Of a stretch of 64,000 nt of DNA, positions 57,758 through 64,000 are shown piece by piece. The translations under genes and the position numbers were made by a program. The stretch comes from Actinocorallia sp039871655 (GTDB lineage Bacteria; Actinomycetota; Actinomycetes; Streptosporangiales; Streptosporangiaceae). The number at the start of each line of letters is the position of its first letter. The first letter of the stretch is position 1. The DNA is taken from the NCBI RefSeq assembly GCF_039871655.1, contig NZ_JBDPLZ010000003.1:682001-746000 (forward strand), read 5' to 3'. The notes under the pieces were generated by a model. That model did not search any database. It was not told the DNA's origin and was given only the letters and a program-made list of their open reading frames with translations.

Positions 57758-58612
57758 TCAGACCGGAACGATCACGACGGGGCAGCGGGCGTGGTGCAGC
57801 ACCGCGTGGCCGACCGACCCGAGCAGGAGGCTGCCCAGGGCGCCGCGGCCGTGGGTGCCGACCACCAGCAGGTCGGCGCCGGACGAGGAGTCGGTCAGCG
57901 TCGCCGCCGGATGCTCGTTGACGACCTCCTCGACGACCTTGACGTCCGGGTAGCGGCCCCGCCAGGACTCCAGCAGCTCGGTGAGCCGGTCGAGCGGGTC
58001 GATGAAGGAGGGGTCCTCCTTGGCCTGGCGGGCGAAGGTGTCGGTGACGTCCCAGGCGTGCACGGCCCGCAGCCGCGCCCCGCGCCGCCTGGCCGCCTCG
58101 AAGGCGTAGGTGAGAGGCCCGGTCTGGTCGTGGTCGAAGGCCACGCCCACCACGATCTCGCCGCGGCGGGACGCGGGCTCACCCCGCACCACCACCACGG
58201 GCCTGGCCGCGTGCCCGGCCACCCGCAGCGTGGTGGAGCCGAGCAGCAGTTCGGCGAACCGGCCCCGGCCCCGGCTGCCCAGTACCAGCTCGCCGCCCTG
58301 CTCGGAGATCAGGCGCAGGGCGCGCACCGTCTCCCCCTGGATGTTCTCGGTCTCCACGACCAGGTCCGGACGGCCCTCGGCGGCCACCGCCGCCGCCTCG
58401 TCGAGGATCTCGCGGGACTCCACCGACCGCGCCTCGTCGGCCATCGGCGGCGGGATGTCGGGCAGGCCCAGCGTCCACGGCTCCTGTACGTGCACGATGC
58501 GCAGCGGCCGGCCCTCCCTGAGGGCCTCGTCCGCGGCCCAGGACACCGCGGCGTGGGAGGTGGGCGAACCATCGGTGCCGACGATGACCGGCTGCTGGGA
58601 AGTCTCGTTCAT
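57758..58612 (-). CDS. universal stress protein, tandem UspA domains
   Basis: A 284-residue double UspA protein. Domain 1: VIVGTDGSPTS to VLGSRGRGRFAELLLGSTTLRVAGHAARPVVVV. Domain 2: IVVGVAFDHDQ to VVGTHGRGALGSLLLGSVGHAVLHHARCPVVIV. Both nucleotide-binding loops look intact. ATG 58612 is chosen over a start at 58642. A DosR-type palindrome lies 58 nt upstream, shared with the divergent gene. Confidence 0.92.
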   Translation of the reverse strand: MNETSQQPVIVGTDGSPTSHAAVSWAADEALREGRPLRIVHVQEPWTLGLPDIPPPMADEARSVESREILDEAAAVAAEGRPDLVVETENIQGETVRALRLISEQGGELVLGSRGRGRFAELLLGSTTLRVAGHAARPVVVVRGEPASRRGEIVVGVAFDHDQTGPLTYAFEAARRRGARLRAVHAWDVTDTFARQAKEDPSFIDPLDRLTELLESWRGRYPDVKVVEEVVNEHPAATLTDSSSGADLLVVGTHGRGALGSLLLGSVGHAVLHHARCPVVIVPV

Positions 58613-58669
58613 ACCCTGAGCCTGCTCTTCCCCCACCCCCATGGGGAGGCACGGAGGTCACGCCGCGCA

Positions 58670-58683
58670 GGGACCTTCGTCCC
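58670..58683. promoter_or_regulatory. DosR/DevR-type box between two divergent usp genes
   Basis: GGGACCTTCGTCCC, a near-perfect palindrome matching the core of the mycobacterial dormancy box (GGGACT..AGTCCC). It is 58 nt from one start and 80 nt from the other. Confidence 0.75.
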
Positions 58684-58762
58684 GCTTCGCAGGACCGCTC
58701 TCCCCTGGCCCGGCCGGCCCTCCCCCCGGAAGGCTGTGCGCAAGACGAGGGAGGACTTGTTC

Positions 58763-59188
58763 ATGAGGCTCAGGACCAGCCTGCGGCGCGTGGTCGTCGG
58801 CGTCGACGGATCCCCCAACTCCCTGGCGGCGCTGCGCAGGGCCGTGCGGGAGGCCCATGAACGACAGGCCGCCATCGAGGTGGTCCGGGTGCTGCCGGGC
58901 ACGCCCGGCCGGCTCGCGCGGATCAGGGGCTGGCTGGCGCTGCGGGCGATCGCGGCCCGGATCGTGCCGATGGAGCAGCAGTTCACCACCAGGCTGCGCG
59001 TCGCGTCCGGATCCCCGGCCGAAGTGCTGAACCGCGCTTCCGAGTACGCCGAGGCCCTGCTGATCGGGGCCCGCGCCCAGACCGCGGCCCGCGGCCCGCT
59101 GGGCGGCGAGGTGCTGGGGAACCTCCGCACCCGCCCGGGATGCGAGCTCATCATCTGCGCCGACCACGCCACGGCGCCCCGCGACTGA
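58763..59188 (+). CDS. universal stress protein, single diverged UspA domain
   Basis: A 141-residue UspA-like protein. It starts VVVGVDGSPNSLAAL; the C-terminal loop LIGARAQTAARGPLGGEVLGNLRTRPGCELIIC is an altered form of the ATP-binding signature, so nucleotide binding is uncertain. ATG 58763 has GGGAGG 9 nt upstream. Preceded by a DosR-type box. Confidence 0.87.
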   Translation: MRLRTSLRRVVVGVDGSPNSLAALRRAVREAHERQAAIEVVRVLPGTPGRLARIRGWLALRAIAARIVPMEQQFTTRLRVASGSPAEVLNRASEYAEALLIGARAQTAARGPLGGEVLGNLRTRPGCELIICADHATAPRD

Positions 59189-59199
59189 GCGGTGAGACC

Positions 59200-60912
59200 T
59201 CAGCGCAGCGGGACGCGCCACAGCAGGACGGTGCCGCCGCCCTCGCGGTCCTTCAGCTCCATGAACCCGCCCAGGGACTCGGCGCGCCCCGCCATGTTCT
59301 TCAGGCCGCTGCGGCGGCCGCCCGGCGGGATGCCGCAGCCGTCGTCCTCGACCCGCAGGATGAGGTCTTCGCGGACGTCCACCACGATGTCGACTCGGCT
59401 CGCCCCGGCGTGCCTGGCGACGTTGGACAGCGCCTCGGACACCACGGCGATGAGCTGCTCGCCGACCTGGCTGTCGACGTCGGTGTCGAGCAGCCCGTCG
59501 AAGCGGACGGACGGCGCGAAGCCCAGCAGGTCCACGAAGTCGTCGACGACCGAGTACAGCCGGCTGCGCAGACTCTCCGCGTCCGGTTCGACCTGGAGCG
59601 CGAAGATGGTGGAGCGGATCTGCCGGATGGTCTCGTCCAGGTCGTCCACCGAACGCTGGATCCGGCGCCGCACGTCGGGCCGGTCGGCCAGCTTCCCCGC
59701 GCTCATCAGCGTCATGGCGGTGGCGAACAGCCTTTGGATGACGGTGTCGTGCAGGTCCTTGGCGATGCGGTCGCGGTCCTCCAGCAGCGACAACCGCTCT
59801 AGGTCGCGCCGCCGGTCCGCCAGCTCCATCGCGACCGCGGCCTGGGCCGCGAACGGCTCCAGCAGCCGCTGGACGACCTCGGTGAACGCGGTGCCGCCCT
59901 CGGTGTTGCCCACCGCGAGCACGCCGCGGGCCGAGCCGCCGTGACCCAGCGGAACCAGCAGCGCCGGGCCGATCGAAAGCTCCTTGCAGATCGTGTCCTC
60001 GGGGGCGGCCCCCCTGGCGTCCGCCGTCAGCAGCGACCGGTCGTGCTCGTGCACGTCGGACCCGAGCGCGCCCTCGAACGGCAGCCGCAGGCCCCTGACG
60101 CGCTCGGCGCCCCGGCCGGACGCCGCCGCCACCAGGAACTCCCCCGCCACCTCGTCGGCCGTCGCGACGAAGGCCACCTCGGCGTCGCAGATCTCCCTGG
60201 CCCGGTCGGCGACCAGGCCGCCCACCTCGTCGGGGGCGGTGCCCGACAGCAGCGCGGTGGAGATCTCGGTCAGCGCCTGCTGCCAGCGCTCCCTGCGGCG
60301 GGTCTCCTCGTACAGGCGGGCGTTCTCGATCGCGATGCCCGCCGCGGTGGCCAGGGCGGTGAGGACCACCTCGTCCTGCTCGTCGAACTCCCCGCCACCC
60401 TGCTTCTCGGCCATGTAGAGATTGCCGAAGACCTCCTCGCGGACCCTGACGGGCACGCCGAGGAAGCGGTGCATCGGCGGATGGTTGGCGGGGAAGCCCA
60501 CTGACTCGGGGTGGGCGCCCAGGTCGGCCAGGCGCAGCGGGCGCGGCTCCTTGATCAGCAGGCCGAGGATACCGCCGCCGTGCGGCCAGTGCCCGATCGA
60601 GGCGATCTCCTCGTCCGAGACGCCCACGGTGATGAACTCCACCAGGCTCTCCCCGTCGTCGCTGATCACGCCGAGGGCGCCGTACCTGGCGTCCACCAGG
60701 GTGGTGGACGCCTCGGTGATCCGGCGCAGCACGGTGGCGAGGTCGAGTTCGCTGCCGATGGAGACCACGGCCTCCAGAAGGGAGTGCACCCGGTCGCGGG
60801 TGGAACGCGCGGCCTCCAGCCGGGACTGCAGCTCGCTCAGCAGATCGTCCAGCTGCAACTGGGGAAGGATCAACCTGGCCCGGTCCACCCCGTGCCGGGA
60901 ATCGCTGTCCAC
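59200..60912 (-). CDS. DevS/DosT-like sensor histidine kinase with two GAF domains
   Basis: A 570-residue cytoplasmic kinase. GAF-A (about 45-195) contains NHPPMHRFLGVPVRVR with His144, the position of the heme ligand in mycobacterial DevS/DosT. GAF-B (about 215-365) follows. The HisKA_3 box is DRIAKDLHDTVIQRLFATAM; the ATPase domain has EALSNVARHA and EDDGCG. Probably senses oxygen, NO, CO or redox state through heme, and phosphorylates the divergent regulator. GTG 60912 has AGGAGG 8 nt upstream. Confidence 0.9.
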   Translation of the reverse strand: MDSDSRHGVDRARLILPQLQLDDLLSELQSRLEAARSTRDRVHSLLEAVVSIGSELDLATVLRRITEASTTLVDARYGALGVISDDGESLVEFITVGVSDEEIASIGHWPHGGGILGLLIKEPRPLRLADLGAHPESVGFPANHPPMHRFLGVPVRVREEVFGNLYMAEKQGGGEFDEQDEVVLTALATAAGIAIENARLYEETRRRERWQQALTEISTALLSGTAPDEVGGLVADRAREICDAEVAFVATADEVAGEFLVAAASGRGAERVRGLRLPFEGALGSDVHEHDRSLLTADARGAAPEDTICKELSIGPALLVPLGHGGSARGVLAVGNTEGGTAFTEVVQRLLEPFAAQAAVAMELADRRRDLERLSLLEDRDRIAKDLHDTVIQRLFATAMTLMSAGKLADRPDVRRRIQRSVDDLDETIRQIRSTIFALQVEPDAESLRSRLYSVVDDFVDLLGFAPSVRFDGLLDTDVDSQVGEQLIAVVSEALSNVARHAGASRVDIVVDVREDLILRVEDDGCGIPPGGRRSGLKNMAGRAESLGGFMELKDREGGGTVLLWRVPLR

Positions 60913-60960
60913 GCTGCCGGCCTCCTGGTTCCAGGTGTAACGTCACGATCGGGCCGCCGG

Positions 60961-60974
60961 GGGACCTTGGTCCC
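60961..60974. promoter_or_regulatory. DosR/DevR-type box between sensor and regulator genes
   Basis: GGGACCTTGGTCCC, in the divergent region 49 nt from the kinase start and 88 nt from the regulator start. It suggests autoregulation. Confidence 0.75.
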
Positions 60975-61061
60975 GGAATCCCGGCCCTTCGGCCGTTGCT
61001 GGCGGCCGAACGTCCCGATACCTTCAGCTGCAACATACCGTCATAGGAAGAAGGCCATTCC

Positions 61062-61739
61062 GTGACACAGGTCACTCCCGGCTCCAGGATCAGGGTATTC
61101 CTGCTCGACGACCACGAGGTGGTGCGCAAGGGGGTCGCCGCGCTGCTGGAGGCCGAGGGGGACATCGAGATCGTCGGCGAGGCCTCCTCCGCCGCCCAGG
61201 CGCTGGCCCGCATCCCCGCCTCGGCGCCGGACGTGGCGGTGCTGGACGTGCGCCTGCCCGACGGCGACGGGGTGAGCGTGTGCCGGGAGGTCCGGGCGCA
61301 GCTGCCCCAGGTGGCCTGCTTGATGCTCACCTCCTTCTCCGACGAGGAGGCGCTGTTCAACGCGGTCATGGCCGGCGCCTCGGGCTACGTGCTCAAGCAG
61401 ATCCACGGCTCGGACCTGGTGGGCGCGGTGCGCACCGTGGCGTCCGGCCAGTCGCTGCTGGACCCGCGGTCCACCAGCCAGATGCTGCAGCGGCTGCGCG
61501 AACGGGAGAACCGCAAGGACCCGCTGGCCGCGCTGTCGGACCAGGAGCGCCAGATCCTCGAGCTGATCGGCGAGGGCCTGACCAACCGGCAGATCGGCGA
61601 GCGCATGTTCCTGGCCGAGAAGACCGTCAAGAACTACGTCTCCAACCTCTTCGCCAAGCTGGACATGCGCCGCCGCACCCAGGCCGCGGCGTTCGCCGCC
61701 CAACTGAAGGCCTCCAGGGACCGTCCGGACGCGGGATAG
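61062..61739 (+). CDS. DevR/DosR-like response regulator
   Basis: A 225-residue NarL-family regulator. The receiver has LLDDHEVVRKG, the phospho-acceptor Asp in VLDVRLPDGDG and Lys in YVLKQIHG. The LuxR-type domain has LSDQERQILELIGEGLTNRQIGERMFLAEKTVKNYVSNLFAKL, with the K-x4-N contact residues of DosR. GTG 61062 follows an AAGAAGG stretch. Three boxes of the expected type lie within 3.1 kb. Confidence 0.92.
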   Translation: MTQVTPGSRIRVFLLDDHEVVRKGVAALLEAEGDIEIVGEASSAAQALARIPASAPDVAVLDVRLPDGDGVSVCREVRAQLPQVACLMLTSFSDEEALFNAVMAGASGYVLKQIHGSDLVGAVRTVASGQSLLDPRSTSQMLQRLRERENRKDPLAALSDQERQILELIGEGLTNRQIGERMFLAEKTVKNYVSNLFAKLDMRRRTQAAAFAAQLKASRDRPDAG

Positions 61740-61752
61740 GGACCTTCGTCCC
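61739..61752. promoter_or_regulatory. DosR/DevR-type box before the pyridoxamine-oxidase-like gene
   Basis: GGGACCTTCGTCCC, overlapping the last base of the regulator stop and 28 nt from the next start. Same sequence as the box at 58670. Confidence 0.75.
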
Positions 61753-61779
61753 TACGAGGGCCGCGGTCTCAGGAGCAGG

Positions 61780-62244
61780 ATGGCGCTCATGCCCTTCGAT
61801 GCCGGAGGCCTGGAGGTACTCGAAGACGACGAGTGCCTGGCCCTCCTCCAGACCACCCCCGTGGGCCGGATCGTCTTCACCCACCAGGCCCTGCCCGCCG
61901 TCCAGCCGGTGAACTACGCCCTGGACGGCGAAGACGTGATCATCCGCACCTCTCCGGGGTCGAAGCTGGCGGCCGCCCTGCGCAACGCGGTGGTCGCCTT
62001 CGAGATCGACGACTACGACGCCGAGGACCGCACCGGCTGGTCGGTGGTGCTGGTCGGACAGGCCCGGCGGGTGAGCGACCCCGCGGAGCTGATCGGGCTG
62101 CGCGGGCTGGACCTGTGGCCCTGGGTGCCCGGCGAGCGGGAGGAGTTCATCCGGATCTCCCCCCGGCTGCGCTCGGGCCGCCGCATCCTCAACTCCACCG
62201 AGGCGGCCGGTCGGGCTGGTCGGGTCGATAGTTCCAGCCGCTGA
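61780..62244 (+). CDS. pyridoxamine 5'-phosphate oxidase-fold flavoprotein
   Basis: A 154-residue split-barrel protein. LLQTTPVGRIVFTHQALPAVQPVNYALDGEDVIIRTSPGSKL is the family's N-terminal half; VGQARRVSDP follows. Such proteins bind FMN, F420 or heme; close homologues belong to the dormancy regulon of mycobacteria. AGGAGC lies before ATG 61780. Its 3' end overlaps the phosphoketolase gene by 56 nt on the other strand. Confidence 0.88.
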   Translation: MALMPFDAGGLEVLEDDECLALLQTTPVGRIVFTHQALPAVQPVNYALDGEDVIIRTSPGSKLAAALRNAVVAFEIDDYDAEDRTGWSVVLVGQARRVSDPAELIGLRGLDLWPWVPGEREEFIRISPRLRSGRRILNSTEAAGRAGRVDSSSR

Positions 62245-64000
62245 CCATCGGGTCGTCCTCGCCGTGCTCGCGGGTGTAGGCGCGGCAGCGCAGCCGTTCG
62301 TCGGCCATCCGCTGGCGCAGCGGCGCCACCCTGCCGCCGAGGTTCGGCACCCGGTCGATGACGTCCATGACCAGGTGGAACCGGTCGAGGTCGTTCAGCA
62401 TCACCATGTCGAACGGGGTCGTGGTGGTCCCCTTCTCCTTGTAGCCGCGCACGTGCAGGTTGTCATGGCCGTGCCTGCGGTAGGTCATCCGGTGCACCAG
62501 CCACGGGTAGCCGTGGAAGGCGAAGATCACCGGCTTGTCGGTGGTGAAGAGGGCGTCGAACTCCGCGTCGCTCAGCCCGTGCGGATGCTCCGACGGCGGA
62601 TGCAGGCGCATCAGGTTCACCACGTTGACCACCCGGACCCTCAGGCCGGGCAGGTATTTCTGGAGGAGGCGGGCCGCGGCGACGGTCTCCAGCGTCGGCA
62701 CGTCCCCCGCGCAGGCCAGGACGACGTCGGGATCGGTGCCTCCGTCCGTGCTCGCCCACTCCCAGATGCCGGCGCCGCGGGCGCAGTGCGCGACCGCCTC
62801 GTCCACCGGCAGCCAGACCGGAGCCTCCTGCTTGCCCGCGACGATCACGTTCACGCGGTCCGTCGTGCGCAGGCAGTGGTCGGCGACCGCCAGCAGGGTG
62901 TTGGCGTCCGGCGGCAGGTAGACCCCGACGACCTCGGGCTGCTTGTTGAGGACGACGTCCAGGAACCCCGGGTCCTGGTGGGTGAAACCGTTGTGGTCCT
63001 GCCGCCACACGTGTGAGGACAGCAGGTAGTTCAGCGCGGCGATGGGCCGCCGCCAGGGCAGGTTCCGGGAGGCCTCCAGCCATTTGGCGTGCTGGTTGAA
63101 CATGGCGTCCACGATGTGCACGAACGCCTCGTAGGTGTTGAGCAGGCCGTGCCGGCCGGTCAGCAGATAGCCCTCCAGCCAGCCCTGGCACAGGTGCTCG
63201 CTCAGCACCTCCATGACCTGGCCGTGTTCGGCCAGGTGCTCGTCCGTGGGCAGCAGTTCGCCGCGCCAGACCCGGTCGGTGCGTTCGAAGACCGCCGACA
63301 GCCGGTTGGAGGCGGTCTCGTCGGGACCCATGATGCGGAAGTTCGTGCGGTTGGCCGCGATCGTCTCGCGCAGGTAGCCGCCGAGCACCGTGGTGGCCCC
63401 GGCCTGGACCGCGCCGTGCTCCGGGACCGGCACCGCGTAGTCCCGGAAGTCCGGCAGGTCCAGCGGCCGCAGCAGCAGCCCGCCGTTGGCGTGGGGGCTG
63501 GCGCTCATCCTGCGGTTCCCGCGCGGGCTCTGCTCCAGGATCTCCGGCACCGGGGCGCCCCGCTCGTCGAAGAGCTCCTCCGGCCGGTAGGAGCGCAGCC
63601 ACGCCTCGAGCTGGGCCAGTTCCTCCGGGTCGGCGCGGGGGGTCTTCAGCGGGATCTGGTGGGCGCGCCAGGTGCCCTCCATCAGCACCCCTCCCACCTT
63701 GCGGGGCCCGGTCCAGCCCTTGGGGGTGCGCAGGATGATCATCGGCCAGGCGGGGCGGGCGGTGTCCCCGCCGGAGCGCGCCGCCTCCTGGATCCGTGCG
63801 ATGTCGTCCATCGCCCGGTCCAGGGTCTGGGCCATCAGCCGGTGCATCTCCACCGGATCGTCGCCGCTCACCAGGTACGGGCGGTGGCCGTAGCCCTCCA
63901 TGAGGGCGAGCAGTTCCCGTTCGGGGATGCGGGCCAGCACCGTCGGGTTGGCGATCTTGTAGCCGTTGAGGTGCAGGATCGGCAGCACCGCGCCGTCCCC
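62189..64000 (-). CDS. phosphoketolase (Xfp/Xpk family), 5' part outside the window
   Basis: Thiamine-diphosphate enzyme that splits xylulose-5-P or fructose-6-P to acetyl-P. 599 residues are visible from ATG 63988, and the frame stays open to base 64000, so the true start is beyond the edge; family members have about 790 residues, so the first quarter is missing. Visible: LHLNGYKIANPTVLAR, GYGHRPYLVSGDDP, the PYR-domain segment LLNTYEAFVHIVDAM and SSHVWRQDHNGFTHQDPG, and C-terminal FHGYPWLVHRM. Its position in the DosR-like locus suggests fermentation or acetyl-P supply under hypoxia. Confidence 0.9.
   Translation of the reverse strand, partial: GDGAVLPILHLNGYKIANPTVLARIPERELLALMEGYGHRPYLVSGDDPVEMHRLMAQTLDRAMDDIARIQEAARSGGDTARPAWPMIILRTPKGWTGPRKVGGVLMEGTWRAHQIPLKTPRADPEELAQLEAWLRSYRPEELFDERGAPVPEILEQSPRGNRRMSASPHANGGLLLRPLDLPDFRDYAVPVPEHGAVQAGATTVLGGYLRETIAANRTNFRIMGPDETASNRLSAVFERTDRVWRGELLPTDEHLAEHGQVMEVLSEHLCQGWLEGYLLTGRHGLLNTYEAFVHIVDAMFNQHAKWLEASRNLPWRRPIAALNYLLSSHVWRQDHNGFTHQDPGFLDVVLNKQPEVVGVYLPPDANTLLAVADHCLRTTDRVNVIVAGKQEAPVWLPVDEAVAHCARGAGIWEWASTDGGTDPDVVLACAGDVPTLETVAAARLLQKYLPGLRVRVVNVVNLMRLHPPSEHPHGLSDAEFDALFTTDKPVIFAFHGYPWLVHRMTYRRHGHDNLHVRGYKEKGTTTTPFDMVMLNDLDRFHLVMDVIDRVPNLGGRVAPLRQRMADERLRCRAYTREHGEDDPMVSGWNYRPDQPDRPPRWS

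Overview
The window is a high-GC chromosomal segment from a mycothiol-producing actinomycete. Mycothiol ligase (mshC), an InhA-type enoyl reductase, a dodecin, DUF3090/SCO1664-family genes and GTG starts all point that way. A filamentous Streptosporangiales-type genome is a reasonable guess, but the sequence here does not prove it.

A conserved housekeeping neighbourhood forms the backbone: trmI (1-948, truncated by the window edge), a CBS-containing site-2 protease (999-2120), a RecB/Cas4-like nuclease (2181-3059), a DEDDh exonuclease (5312-5902), a HAD phosphatase, a PAC2 protein and mshC (25378-29073), then SCO1664-family, DUF3090, phosphoglycerate-mutase-like phosphatase and CorA genes (43453-46416), an SDR, an aldo/keto reductase and a degenerate RecD-like protein (46429-50621), fabI/fabG and tldD/tldE (51491-56015). 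Accessory blocks interrupt this backbone.

Accessory block 1 (3059-5255) is a TnpB-like, RuvC-type gene inside imperfect terminal inverted repeats, with no TnpA beside it. Block 2 (6675-12016) is a NarL-type two-component system with an ABC ATPase and a double-FtsX permease. Block 3 (12101-24370) is a complete five-gene peptide/nickel-type ABC importer operon (permease C, binding protein, permease B, ATPase D, ATPase F) present as two tandem copies, with long patches of almost identical DNA in the ATPase genes. Block 4 (29110-42623) is an exopolysaccharide locus: six or seven glycosyltransferases, a Wzx-like flippase, two secreted GH16 beta-glucanases and a large membrane protein that may be the polymerase. 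Most of its genes are coupled by 1-11 nt overlaps.

The right end (56700-64000) looks like a hypoxia/dormancy locus. It has three universal stress proteins, a double-GAF DevS-like histidine kinase divergent from a DevR-like regulator, a pyridoxamine-oxidase-fold protein and a phosphoketolase (cut by the window edge). Three copies of a DosR-type palindrome (GGGACCTTsGTCCC) lie in its promoters. Just before it, 56749-56866 can fold into three consecutive hairpins, each showing CCCCCGT in its loop, and resembles the actinobacterial 6C small RNA.

A recurrent feature is a TAnnnT box 6-8 nt upstream of the start codon, as expected for leaderless mRNAs; it occurs at more than a dozen genes. No rRNA or tRNA gene or CRISPR array was recognised.
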